Positions 6,974 through 15,227 of a DNA stretch of 32,066 nt are shown here, in pieces. Each line of letters starts with the position of its first letter. Position 1 is the first letter of the stretch. A program made the position numbers and the translations under genes. The DNA comes from Pseudomonadales bacterium (GTDB lineage Bacteria > Pseudomonadota > Gammaproteobacteria > Pseudomonadales > Azotimanducaceae): assembly GCA_029248675.1 (NCBI GenBank), contig JAQWIX010000152.1, positions 1-32,066 on the forward strand, given 5' to 3'. The notes beneath the pieces were generated by a model. That model saw nothing but the letters and a program-made list of their open reading frames with translations, was not told the origin of the DNA and did not search any database.

Positions 6974-8554
6974 ATGAAACATTTTGAATTTAGCCCTTAT
7001 CTCGATGCGATAGACAGACTGGTCCGTAAAGCGTGCGCGCACCTCCAAGGCAACTTGGACGAGGAACAAATTGAGCTCTACGATCTTGCCTTCGTGCAGG
7101 CGGAGATCTTGGCTGCACGAACACTCATCGAGCAAGCCGAACTGGCTTCCGAGTTAGAGACTCCGTGTCGTTACTTCTGCGCCAACGCCATTGTCTCTAT
7201 CACTCAGAAACTGGCAGTGCGGCCTCAGACTTTTGGCTTAACAGCGGCGGAGCTACCGTCCCTAGAACCGCTGCAAGATTGCCTGTCGCCCCAAGCCATC
7301 GCGGCTCTAGGCGAGCACTACCTAGATCAAGGGCTGGCAGCGGATTTGTTGGACGATGAAAAGCGAATTATTCGCGATACTTTTAAGGATTTCGCCGATC
7401 AGGTAGTAAAGCCTCTGGCGGAAGAGGTTCACCGGAAAGATCTATTGGTGCCGGCAGAGATACTAGAACCCTTAAAAGAAATGGGGGTCTTCGGGCTCAG
7501 CGTTCCAGAACGATTCGGTGGTTTGAAGCCAGATACAACCGAAGACAGCATGGGCATGGTTATTGTTACCGAGGAACTTTCCAGAGGGTCCCTAGGGGCC
7601 GCTGGCAGTCTGATTACTCGGCCAGAGATTATGGCTCGAGCGTTGCTTGAAGGTGGCACAGAAGAACAGCAAGCCCGATGGCTGCCACAAATAGCTTCTG
7701 GTCAGACACTCTGTGCGGTCTCTGTAACGGAACCCAACACCGGTTCTGATGTTGCCTCAGTTGCCCTAAAGGCAACAAAAACCGATGGTGGCTGGCGGCT
7801 TAACGGCGGCAAAACTTGGTGTACTTACGCCGGAGCTGCCGGCGCGTTGTTGGTACTGGCGCGCACCGATGCGGACGCCAAACCTGCCCACAAAGGGTTG
7901 TCGCTCTTTGTGGTTGAAAAACCAAGCTACGATGGACACCACTTCGATTACCAACAAGCGGAAGGCGGTCGTATGACCGGTCGGGCCATTCCCACTTTGG
8001 GCTACCGGGGCATGCATTCCTTCGAGATGGCCTACGAAGACTTTTTTGTGCCCGACGACTGCCTAATTGGCGGCGAAGCAGGGCAGGGCAAAGGCTTTTA
8101 CTTCACAATGCGTGGCTTTATGGGCGGCCGTCTGCAGACAGCGGCGCGAGCCTGCGGATTGATGCGAGCGGCCTTCGAAGAAAGCGTGAGCTATAGCCAA
8201 GATCGCATGGTGTTTGGGCGCTCGGTAGCGAGCTACCCTCTGTCATTGGCAAAGCTAGCGCGCATGGGAGCACTGATCACGGCCTGTAAGGCGTTCACTG
8301 CCCACGTGGCCGGATTGATGGATCAAGGCCTTGGTCAAATGGAAGCGAGTTTGGTGAAGCTTTTTTCCTGTCGCGCAGCAGAATGGGTGACTCGGGAAAG
8401 CGTTCAGCTTCATGGCGGCATGGGATACGCTGAAGAAGTTGCAGTGAGCCGTTATTTCGCGGATGCTCGCGTCCTTTCGATTTTTGAGGGTGCCGAAGAA
8501 ACCTTAGCGATCCGGGTAGTAGGCAAAACCCTCGTAGATCAAGCAAGAAATTAA
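6974..8554 (+). CDS. Acyl-CoA dehydrogenase with N-terminal extension, methylsuccinyl-CoA dehydrogenase-like
   Basis: 526 aa, about 130 longer than a standard acyl-CoA dehydrogenase. Residues 1 to about 125 form a helical extension. The FAD/acyl-CoA core begins near DDEKRIIRDTFKDFADQVV and includes MGVFGLSVPERFGG, the flavin-contact VSVTEPNTGSDVA, NGGKTWCTYAG, GYRGMHSFEMAYEDFFVP, GRLQTAARACGLM and LHGGMGYAEEVAVSRYFADARVLSIFEGAEE. The catalytic base is most likely Glu505 in the IFEG motif. This architecture and the LGVFG/VTEELSRG/GYRGM blocks recall (2S)-methylsuccinyl-CoA dehydrogenase (Mcd) of the ethylmalonyl-CoA pathway, but no ccr or ecm gene is nearby, so the substrate is open. An AGGGA site lies just before the ATG. 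A second acyl-CoA dehydrogenase follows 65 nt downstream. Electrons should go to EtfAB encoded at 20965-22643. Confidence 0.9.
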   Translation: MKHFEFSPYLDAIDRLVRKACAHLQGNLDEEQIELYDLAFVQAEILAARTLIEQAELASELETPCRYFCANAIVSITQKLAVRPQTFGLTAAELPSLEPLQDCLSPQAIAALGEHYLDQGLAADLLDDEKRIIRDTFKDFADQVVKPLAEEVHRKDLLVPAEILEPLKEMGVFGLSVPERFGGLKPDTTEDSMGMVIVTEELSRGSLGAAGSLITRPEIMARALLEGGTEEQQARWLPQIASGQTLCAVSVTEPNTGSDVASVALKATKTDGGWRLNGGKTWCTYAGAAGALLVLARTDADAKPAHKGLSLFVVEKPSYDGHHFDYQQAEGGRMTGRAIPTLGYRGMHSFEMAYEDFFVPDDCLIGGEAGQGKGFYFTMRGFMGGRLQTAARACGLMRAAFEESVSYSQDRMVFGRSVASYPLSLAKLARMGALITACKAFTAHVAGLMDQGLGQMEASLVKLFSCRAAEWVTRESVQLHGGMGYAEEVAVSRYFADARVLSIFEGAEETLAIRVVGKTLVDQARN

Positions 8555-8619
8555 CAGCAGCGTTGGGCCTGTGGGTCCGGCGCATCAACAGTGATATTTG
8601 TAAGAGACCAGGAGTAGTC

Positions 8620-9834
8620 ATGGACTTAAGTTTTTCAGATCAAGATCGAGAATTTCAGGCAGAAGTTCGCAGCTTCCTTGAAGAGGCATGGCCTCAGGAG
8701 ATGCGCGACAAGCAAAGCCGCAGCGCTTTGGGCAAGCTGTCCAAGGAAGATCTTGTCGGGTGGCAAAAACGCTTGGCAGCGAAAGGTTGGGCGGCCACGA
8801 ACTGGCCGGCTGAATATGGTGGTGCAGCCTTCACGCCCACCCAAAGCTACATTTTTGATGCAGAACGTGCCCGAGTTGGGGCGCCTGGCGTTGTTCCATT
8901 CGGCATCACCATGGTGGCACCGGTTATCATGAAGTTCGGCACAGACGAACAAAAGGCTAAGTTTCTGCCGCCAATCCTTAATTCAGACGTTTGGTTCTGT
9001 CAGGGCTACTCTGAACCGGGCTCAGGCTCAGATTTGGCATCCCTGAAAACCAAGGCTGAAGACAAAGGCGACCATTATCTGGTCAATGGCGTTAAGACGT
9101 GGACTACCATGGCCCAATACGCCGATTGGATGTTTTGCCTAGTTCGCACCAGCAACGAAGACATTCGCCAAATGGGCATCAGCTTTATTTTGATGGATAT
9201 GAACACCCCGGGGATTTCGGTGAAGCCGATTATCACTCTGGATACTCCAGCTGAGGGTTATCAAGAAATCAACATGGTGTACTTTGAGGACGTCAAAGTT
9301 CCCAAGGAGAACTTGGTAGGTGAGCAGGGCAAAGGCTGGACTTGCGCTAAATACCTGCTGGAGTTTGAACGCGGAAACGCCTACTCACCGGGCCTGAAAG
9401 GCGCCATGTCCCACCTCAAGCAGGCAGCGGCAGCGGAACAAGATGGAACCGGACAGGCTTTCGCTGACAGCGCTGACTTCATGAAGAAATTCAACGATGT
9501 TGAAGTTCAGATCCTAGCCATGGAAGCGACAGAGTTGCGCATTCTAGGGGCTTTGGCGGCAGGGCAGAATTTAGGACCAGAAAGCTCCATCCTCAAGACT
9601 CGTGGCACGGAGTTACAGCAGGCAGTGACCGAGTTGGCCTTGGAGATTGCAGGCAACTATTCGGCGCCGCTGGATCAATCCACCCCAGCACCGGGTGACA
9701 ACTTCCAGCCAGTAGGACCTCAAGCCTCCAACGGTGTAGCTCAAGAGTATTTCAATACTCGCAAAGTCAGCATCTACGCAGGATCCAACGAGATCCAACG
9801 TAACATTATGTCCAAGCTGGTTTTGGGGCTGTAG
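8620..9834 (+). CDS. Acyl-CoA dehydrogenase family protein
   Basis: 404 aa from ATG 8620, preceded by CAGGAG; the ORF-track start at 8563 is too early. The protein has the three-part acyl-CoA dehydrogenase fold: helical N-domain (MDLSFSDQDREFQAEVRSFLEEAWP, then GWAATNWPAEYGG), beta-domain with CQGYSEPGSGSDLASLKTKA and NGVKTWTTMAQYADW, and C-terminal helical domain with EYFNTRKVSIYAGSNEIQRNIM. The place where medium-chain enzymes have the catalytic Glu (YEG) is Ala387 here. A Glu in the LLEFERG segment (residues 248-250) is a candidate base, as in the isovaleryl-CoA type. The sequence resembles PimC/FadE-like enzymes acting on long, branched or dicarboxylic chains; substrate unknown. It is the last gene before a strong terminator and follows the Mcd-like enzyme directly, probably as one operon. 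Confidence 0.92.
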   Translation: MDLSFSDQDREFQAEVRSFLEEAWPQEMRDKQSRSALGKLSKEDLVGWQKRLAAKGWAATNWPAEYGGAAFTPTQSYIFDAERARVGAPGVVPFGITMVAPVIMKFGTDEQKAKFLPPILNSDVWFCQGYSEPGSGSDLASLKTKAEDKGDHYLVNGVKTWTTMAQYADWMFCLVRTSNEDIRQMGISFILMDMNTPGISVKPIITLDTPAEGYQEINMVYFEDVKVPKENLVGEQGKGWTCAKYLLEFERGNAYSPGLKGAMSHLKQAAAAEQDGTGQAFADSADFMKKFNDVEVQILAMEATELRILGALAAGQNLGPESSILKTRGTELQQAVTELALEIAGNYSAPLDQSTPAPGDNFQPVGPQASNGVAQEYFNTRKVSIYAGSNEIQRNIMSKLVLGL

Positions 9835-9931
9835 ACCGCTAGGAAGCATCGGTTACACCGACGGCCGCGTTGACTTGGTAACAAACCAGCGCGGTTCCAA
9901 GGGCGGGGCGTCAAAAAGGCAGCGATAAAAG

Positions 9932-9957
9932 AAAGGCGGGGATTCCCGCCTTTTTTG
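9932..9957 (+). terminator. Rho-independent terminator after the acyl-CoA dehydrogenase pair
   Basis: AAAGGCGGG-GATT-CCCGCCTTT followed by TTT: a 9-bp stem, 4-nt loop and T tract, 98 nt after the stop at 9834. The A run on the 5' side means it could also act on the minus strand for the convergent cNMP-binding gene that ends at 9986. Confidence 0.88.
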
Positions 9958-9985
9958 TGTCTACAACATCGAACGGCTTAGAACG

Positions 9986-10573
9986 CTAACTGTTGAAGTT
10001 TTCGCCTTCGAAACTTCCGAACAATCGCTTACTCATATCATCGGTGATCCGGGTCCACTTGCCCAACCAGCGTCCTAACCGGCTTATTCCAACAGAGGGA
10101 CTGGAACTTTCTTTGATCAGATTGTGGTACATGGTTCGCCGAGTTTGCTCGGCGCGGTTGTGAATCATTGATGCGATCTTAGTGACAATCTTAATGGCGA
10201 TGCGAGGGTGCTCTAACACGATTTTGTCGTATGTTTCCGCATCCAGATACAGGTAGTCGCATTGGCTGCGGCACACCACAGTGGCGGTCCGAGTGGCCTG
10301 CAAGACCAGATTCACCTCGCCCAAGAGTCCCGGGCCCGGAAAATTACCGATGTTCATTGCAACCGTGGCCAAGTTGACACGGCATTTATAAAACACGGAA
10401 AACTCGCCGTTCAACAGCAGCAGCAACTCGCGACCGGTATCACCCTGAGACAACATGATGGTGCCGGCTTGAGCCTGCCGCTGGTGCATAATAGCAACCA
10501 GGGTTTGGATTTCTTCGGCTTCAAAGTCCGGGATGACCTGAGCCACTATCTCTACAACGTCAGCAGTTTCCAT
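9986..10573 (-). CDS. Cyclic nucleotide-binding domain protein
   Basis: 195 aa. Residues about 10-125 form a cNMP-binding beta-roll: IPDFEAEEIQTLV, MLSQGDTGRELLLLLNGEFSVF, then GPGLLGEVNLVLQATRTATVVC, which matches the phosphate-binding cassette and keeps its Glu (86) and Arg (95). The domain ends with YLYLDAETYDKIVLEHPRIAIKIV. No helix-turn-helix follows, so it is not a Crp-type regulator. The C-terminal ~60 residues (RAEQTRRTMYHNLIKES...) are basic and of unknown function. Retention of the cassette residues suggests genuine binding of cAMP, cGMP or a similar ligand. It begins 54 nt after the stop of the metallo-hydrolase gene in the same direction, so the two are probably cotranscribed and functionally linked. 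Confidence 0.85.
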   Translation of the reverse strand: METADVVEIVAQVIPDFEAEEIQTLVAIMHQRQAQAGTIMLSQGDTGRELLLLLNGEFSVFYKCRVNLATVAMNIGNFPGPGLLGEVNLVLQATRTATVVCRSQCDYLYLDAETYDKIVLEHPRIAIKIVTKIASMIHNRAEQTRRTMYHNLIKESSSPSVGISRLGRWLGKWTRITDDMSKRLFGSFEGENFNS

Positions 10574-10627
10574 ATCAACCGTTCTTAGCCGTTTAAGACG
10601 AAAATCAGTGGGAGGGCAGGCGCACTC

Positions 10628-11467
10628 TCACAATGTATGGGTTTGGCCTTCTGTGGCGATGACGACGGCACCTGGCAACTCGTCTACTTGGGCCTTGATC
10701 GCGTCCAGATCGGTGTCCACTACGCCGGGATTAAAGCCAGCCAGGGCTAAAGTTTGCACGTCCAGAGCCTGTGCCGTCTTATAGCCTTCCTGCCAGGTTG
10801 AATGACCCCAGCCACGAAAACTGGGGTATTCCTCATCGCTGTAGGCTGCGTCAAACACCAGCATATCTGTATTCTTGGCTAAGGCCGCTAAACCCGAATG
10901 GATTTCTTCGGAATCACCATGCTCATGATCCAAACAGTAGGCCAATGACTTATCCCCACAGTCAATCCGGTACCCCATACTTTCGTTGGGGTGGTTTAGG
11001 AACTGCGCGGTAACGGTTGCGGCGCCGAAGGTCATGGATTCACCAGCTCCGATTTCCGTCACAGATTTGACTCCTTGAAGCAGGGAAAACGGCACGGGAA
11101 AATTCGGCGGTAACATTTGGCGTTCAAGGCAATCAATAAGCGACGCGCCGTCGCGTTTAGGACCAATGATATTGATCTCATTGCGCGGGTCGTATGCCAA
11201 CTGAAAAAAAGGCAGGCCTTGAATGTGGTCCCAGTGGGTGTGGGTTAAAAACAGATCGAGTTTAACGGGCTCGTCCGTGGACTCACGCATTTCTCGCCCG
11301 AAACTTTGGATTCCCGTGCCAGCATCCAGCACCAAGATCGAGTCACCGGCTCGGACTTCAACGCAAGGTGTATTGCCACCATAACGGGCAGTGTTGGGGC
11401 CCGGTACCGGGGTGGAGCCCCGAACGCCCCAGAACGTCACAGTTAATGGTGATTGTGAACCAGTCAT
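10628..11467 (-). CDS. Metallo-beta-lactamase-fold hydrolase
   Basis: 279 aa from ATG 11467. The ORF-track start at 11611 adds 48 residues unlike the family. The N-terminus VTFWGVRGSTPVPGPNTARYGGNTPCVEV is typical of a COG1235-like MBL subfamily. The metal-binding motif HTHWDHIQGLPFF lies at residues 76-88, followed by further ligand candidates in FLNHPNESMGYR and SLAYCLDHEHGD, and by FDAAYSDEEY and GWGHSTW. It should be a soluble dinuclear-zinc phosphodiesterase or hydrolase; some relatives act on cyclic nucleotides or phosphonate-derived cyclic phosphates. Substrate here is not known. The next gene encodes a cyclic-nucleotide-binding protein, so a signalling role with a cyclic nucleotide is a reasonable but unproven inference. 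Confidence 0.87.
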   Translation of the reverse strand: MTGSQSPLTVTFWGVRGSTPVPGPNTARYGGNTPCVEVRAGDSILVLDAGTGIQSFGREMRESTDEPVKLDLFLTHTHWDHIQGLPFFQLAYDPRNEINIIGPKRDGASLIDCLERQMLPPNFPVPFSLLQGVKSVTEIGAGESMTFGAATVTAQFLNHPNESMGYRIDCGDKSLAYCLDHEHGDSEEIHSGLAALAKNTDMLVFDAAYSDEEYPSFRGWGHSTWQEGYKTAQALDVQTLALAGFNPGVVDTDLDAIKAQVDELPGAVVIATEGQTHTL

Positions 11468-11785
11468 ATACAGCCTTTTGCGAAAAATCGAACGCCGACA
11501 GTTAAGCGGCGTGTTGAAGATTATACAGTTGTCGCTGGAATCTTCACCGATCAAATGTTTGCTTATAGTGTTCGTTTTGTGATGCGCAATACAAAAATAT
11601 CTGTAAAACAATCATTTATAAGAGTCGCTACGCGTCATATGGGTTAACGAACTTGATTCAGGAGATCCACCTCCTAACATGTGGGCGCCATAAATTGCGC
11701 ATAATATATATTATGTTAAATAATGCAGAGATGACTCAAGGGAGCGCTGTTGTGGTCTGATCACTCACCCAAGAAGCGGCCCACC
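11468..11785. other. 318-bp intergenic region between gspM and the MBL-hydrolase gene
   Basis: No coding sequence recognised. This region must hold the promoter for the minus-strand MBL-hydrolase/cNMP pair and the 3' end of the gsp transcript. It is AT-rich in its left half and around 11700. It contains a 16-bp perfect palindrome (listed separately) and a small hairpin AGGAG-ATCCAC-CTCCT near 11660-11675. No T-tract terminator was seen downstream of gspM. Confidence 0.5.
11700..11715. repeat. 16-bp perfect AT-rich palindrome
   Basis: CATAATATATATTATG reads identically on both strands. It lies about 70 nt beyond the gspM stop and about 230 nt upstream of the MBL-hydrolase start. It could be a regulator operator or simply AT-rich spacer; no known consensus was matched. 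Confidence 0.55.
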
Positions 11786-12307
11786 CTATCGAAACCGAAA
11801 CTGAGCGTTAACCAACCCCGCCTCACTGCTTCGGTCGATACTCCCTCGCTCTACGACGTATCGTTGTTTTTGTTCTAACGCGGCTATCCAAGCAATTAAT
11901 CCATCGAAGGACTGTTGTTCAACGGATACGCTCACGGTGCCATCGTTTTCCGGCTGCAGACGGGACAGCACGATATTGAATTCTGCCGCACTGTTGGTGA
12001 TGTCAGCGATTGTCGGACCATTGGTCGGTGTGGAGCCTGCACCGGTGCTTTGACGACTGGCTCGGGTTAGCTTGTCCCGGTTAAGCGTTATCCACTCGAA
12101 CAAACCTTGGTTCGCCCTTGCCCGAGCGCGTTGCTCCGCTTCAAACGCACTGACAGGCAACCATATGCCTAGAAGGAAACCTAGTCCCAACGTCAGTAAC
12201 AAAAGTAGCTTTAAGACGCGCTGGTCGTTGCGGCTTTTTTCCGCATACCAGCGATGTCCGGCCGTAGATTTAAGAGCTTCTGCGGCCCGGGTCAGTACAT
12301 TTTTCAT
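11786..12307 (-). CDS. gspM: Type II secretion system inner-membrane protein GspM
   Basis: 173 aa. A short cytoplasmic N-terminus (with RWYAEKSRNDQRVLK) precedes one membrane helix, LLLLLTLGLGFLLGIWLPV, at residues about 34-52. The periplasmic part has a coiled segment and a ferredoxin-like domain: NSAAEFNIVLSRLQPENDGTVSVSVEQQSFDGLIAWIAALEQKQRYVVERGSIDRSSEAGLVNAQFRFR. This matches GspM, which pairs with GspL in the inner-membrane platform of the type II secretion machine. Its start overlaps the gspL stop by 4 nt (ATGA), giving tight coupling. It is the last gene of the gsp run; no gspN follows. Confidence 0.92.
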   Translation of the reverse strand: MKNVLTRAAEALKSTAGHRWYAEKSRNDQRVLKLLLLLTLGLGFLLGIWLPVSAFEAEQRARARANQGLFEWITLNRDKLTRASRQSTGAGSTPTNGPTIADITNSAAEFNIVLSRLQPENDGTVSVSVEQQSFDGLIAWIAALEQKQRYVVERGSIDRSSEAGLVNAQFRFR

Positions 12308-13560
12308 AAGTATTGACCAACCAGCCGGGCTCGTACCCGATTGTTTTCTTTTGTCGCATCACTGACATCGACGATCATAGCGTTCTGCTGGGCCCGGGTT
12401 TTAATTGCATCCAACTCATCAAAGTCGCGAATAATCACGTCTACCGTCAGAGTCATTTGTTTTTCCCGGAAACGCAGAGCTTGTACATCTGCGCTTGAAC
12501 CGAGGACTGCGGATGTTCGGAAGATAAGATCCACCATACTTTGGGTCGTATCACCACCGGCGGTAGGCCTTAACTTGTTGGCCAACCGGCGTTTGAGCTG
12601 GGATGTAGTTACCGGTGGGCTATCGCTGGGAAAAAGCGTCTGATAAGTGGCGGCATTTTGTATTTGGCGTTGATCAGCCTGATATTTAAACCAATAGCCT
12701 TGAGCAAGAAGGCCCAACGCAGCAACGCAAAGCCACAAGCTAGCTGCAACCCAGGTGCGACGCCATCGAGACGTCAGGTTTGCGTCCTTGGTCCGAACAG
12801 CAAAGTTACCTTGCAATAGGTTGAAAGCCCCCTGCTCCGATGAATGGGACTTGGCGGCGGATTGGAGCCGCTGGGTGAAGTGCTGTAGTGGCGCGGTTTC
12901 TATCAAGAGAACGTCTGGCGTTGATTCCAGTTGGCCCAGCTCAAGATCATTCAAGCTGTTCCCAACGCACCGTAAGACACTGGGCCCAAGGCTGTTCAAA
13001 ACCGTGACCAACATGGCCCGGTCCACCGCGGCATCTTGGTCTTGGGCGACGACGAGTACCTGTTCCCGGACCAAAGAATCCAGCAGTACTGTGACTTCTG
13101 AGCTTGCCTCCTGCAGTAGTTGAGCTTCGGAAACCACCCAGTCCAAGGTCATATCAGCCCGAGTAAAGTGCTGCAGCCAGCTCGCCAGTCTTTCCTGTTC
13201 AATCACCGCACAGCTTACGCCATGCCCCGGGCGAATCCTGCCGTGTGCGATGTGTACATCTTCGATATCGCTGGTTAGGTATTCCTCTAGCGCAAAAGGC
13301 AGCGCCTGTTTAATGCTGTTTACGGTCCGGCCTGGCACGTTAACAGTAATGCGCAGCACCTCGTCGCCCGGTAGCACTAATCCAAAGGTCATCTGGGATT
13401 CAAACCAGGCTGGGTTGCTCGCCATTAAATCCGACAACCCTTTGGAGTCGACTTGCCCGGTAGTAACTTGGCCGGCTTGATCTAGACAGCACCACTGCCA
13501 AATGCAGTTATCTTCAGCGGGGTCTTCGGCATTTCGTGGGCTGAATAAAAGCGTGGTCAT
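12304..13560 (-). CDS. gspL: Type II secretion system protein GspL
   Basis: 418 aa, standard for GspL. The cytoplasmic domain (residues 1 to about 265) has the actin-like PilM/GspL fold, with PGDEVLRITVNVPGRTVNSIKQALPFALEEYLTSDIEDVHIAHG, the family hallmark, and LDWVVSEAQLL. A single membrane helix, TWVAASLWLCVAALGLLAQGYWF, follows, then a periplasmic ferredoxin-like domain ending in ARLVGQYL. GspL couples the ATPase GspE to the inner-membrane platform through its cytoplasmic domain. The gene starts 43 nt after the gspK stop. No convincing Shine-Dalgarno is visible there, so expression may depend on readthrough and reinitiation. Confidence 0.93.
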   Translation of the reverse strand: MTTLLFSPRNAEDPAEDNCIWQWCCLDQAGQVTTGQVDSKGLSDLMASNPAWFESQMTFGLVLPGDEVLRITVNVPGRTVNSIKQALPFALEEYLTSDIEDVHIAHGRIRPGHGVSCAVIEQERLASWLQHFTRADMTLDWVVSEAQLLQEASSEVTVLLDSLVREQVLVVAQDQDAAVDRAMLVTVLNSLGPSVLRCVGNSLNDLELGQLESTPDVLLIETAPLQHFTQRLQSAAKSHSSEQGAFNLLQGNFAVRTKDANLTSRWRRTWVAASLWLCVAALGLLAQGYWFKYQADQRQIQNAATYQTLFPSDSPPVTTSQLKRRLANKLRPTAGGDTTQSMVDLIFRTSAVLGSSADVQALRFREKQMTLTVDVIIRDFDELDAIKTRAQQNAMIVDVSDATKENNRVRARLVGQYL

Positions 13561-13603
13561 GGTCTAAGATACTTGCAGTCTAAGGAGTACGTTTTTCGCT
13601 CGT

Positions 13604-14611
13604 TCATGGGGAATCCTCGCCGTCGAGAGCCAAATAGTCATGTCGGAAGCGTTTGCCAAAATCTCGCTGAAGTATCGTGATCACCCCGCTGCTCGGATCT
13701 CGCCACATCAGAGAAAAGAGGCTAACACGACTGCGATTCAGCTGCGCCTGAGCAATCAGTAAAAAGTACTCGCTGGTCACAGAAAGGTCCGCCCGGACGG
13801 GATTAAAGGCTGGATTTGCCGATATGAACTCATCCATGGTCAGGAAGTTACGCGGTAGCTGAGTGATCGCTAAGGCATCACCAAGGCTAACCGTGGGGTC
13901 CAGCGCGCTAAGAGTCAGGGCAGAGGCCGTATTTACGTTTATCTTCATCCCGGTATCTGGCACCAAACAGGTACGTTCTGCTAGCAAACGTATCGCTGCC
14001 TGTTCCACGTCTGCTAATGAATTTAGCTCGCTGATATCCATCATGGATTGATTGGCCGCTAAATGAGGCGGCTGTCTTAATTGATAGGCAGAATCTTCTG
14101 CCCCGAATCCCATGGCGATCTGATCTGGGTCAACCCAGTCCTTTACCAAATCTGCGATATCCGGGGACAAGTCCAGGTTCGCTAGCAGGCGTTTTAGACG
14201 CTCATGATTTAGGTCGCCAGCATCGCCGCCTAAGCTATTAAGATTGAAACACCGGTGCAGATCCACCACGTAGGCCTGCAGAACCCCTACCCCGTCGAGA
14301 TCGAAGGGCAATGTGGGCTGAGCCCAAAACTCTTCCAGATGGTCAACGCCGGGACCAGAGTTGACAAAGTCATCGTACAGGGCTTGCCGTGCGAGTTCTT
14401 CGGCCCCAATGGCGTATTGCAGAGCTTGCTCCTGCTCAAAACTGTTTTGGTGCTGGGCGATTACCAAATGATGACTCGACAAAATCTGTGTGGTGAGTCC
14501 AACGAGAATGGCGGTAATAAGCAGCACTGTGATCAGCGCGACCCCTGACTGGCGGCGGGTGAACGCGCTGTTTGCAGCAGCGGGTGGTTTGAATAATTCA
14601 GAATTCGCCAT
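13604..14611 (-). CDS. gspK: Type II secretion system minor pseudopilin GspK
   Basis: 335 aa, the large minor pseudopilin. The prepilin site is RRQSG^VALITVLLITAILVGL after a 23-residue leader. Position +5 is Thr rather than Glu, as expected for GspK, which caps the pseudopilus tip with GspI and GspJ. The globular domain contains the expected stretch FNLNSLGGD, LADLVKDWVDPDQ and, later, INVNTASALTLSALD, the helix-hairpin-type segment typical of GspK. The start lies inside gspJ: the two reading frames overlap by 14 nt. It is processed by a prepilin peptidase not encoded in this window. Confidence 0.95.
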   Translation of the reverse strand: MANSELFKPPAAANSAFTRRQSGVALITVLLITAILVGLTTQILSSHHLVIAQHQNSFEQEQALQYAIGAEELARQALYDDFVNSGPGVDHLEEFWAQPTLPFDLDGVGVLQAYVVDLHRCFNLNSLGGDAGDLNHERLKRLLANLDLSPDIADLVKDWVDPDQIAMGFGAEDSAYQLRQPPHLAANQSMMDISELNSLADVEQAAIRLLAERTCLVPDTGMKINVNTASALTLSALDPTVSLGDALAITQLPRNFLTMDEFISANPAFNPVRADLSVTSEYFLLIAQAQLNRSRVSLFSLMWRDPSSGVITILQRDFGKRFRHDYLALDGEDSP

Positions 14612-15227
14612 TGGGTACCTCCCAAATTCGCTCCACCACGCCCACGGGCTTTAGGCGAATACGCAGGATGAGTGCAGTTAACGCCGCATCACCTGTCGCC
14701 CCTTCTGGAGGCCAAAACTTGTGTTCTGTGCCGGCTTCATCCAGCACAAAAAACTCCAGTTCTTCCACCTGCTCCAGCAAGGTTTGGGTAACGGGTTCCT
14801 CGTCGCCGATCCCATCCAGAGTTGGCCAGTAGGCGCGGACTAAGTCATCGCCTTGCAGGCGATAGCCCACCCGCTGTAGTTCAGATCGGGGCCGTTGCAG
14901 CGGGTTGCGCCACCCCCCTCTCGTCATGACCAGGGCCCCTTCATCACCAATCATTAAAGCCGACTGCGAGTCCCCGCCGGTGCTACGAGGCGTGCGACTT
15001 CGGTATTGCATGAGGTCTCGCTGCACAATCAACATTGCACGGTGAATTTGGGCTAAGCGCTCTCCCCGTTCCTCCAGAACGCCATAGGACTCAACTGTTC
15101 TGCTCAGAAGCTGAGCACTAATCAAACCCACGACGGCAAATATTGTTAGAGCCACCAGGATTTCCAGCAAGGTAAACCCTCGCTCTTTAGCGTTCGCTGG
15201 GCTGGGATGATTTGGCTCCAAATACAT
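14598..15227 (-). CDS. gspJ: Type II secretion system minor pseudopilin GspJ
   Basis: 209 aa. A 17-residue leader ends KERG, followed by the type IV prepilin motif FTLLEILVALTIFAVVGLISAQLLS with Glu at +5. The globular domain contains LEERGERLAQIHRAMLIVQRDLMQ and MTRGGWRNPLQRPRSELQRVGYRL, the well-conserved GspJ block around the W-RNP motif. It joins GspI and GspK at the pseudopilus tip. The start overlaps the gspI stop by one base (TGATG). Confidence 0.95.
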   Translation of the reverse strand: MYLEPNHPSPANAKERGFTLLEILVALTIFAVVGLISAQLLSRTVESYGVLEERGERLAQIHRAMLIVQRDLMQYRSRTPRSTGGDSQSALMIGDEGALVMTRGGWRNPLQRPRSELQRVGYRLQGDDLVRAYWPTLDGIGDEEPVTQTLLEQVEELEFFVLDEAGTEHKFWPPEGATGDAALTALILRIRLKPVGVVERIWEVPNGEF

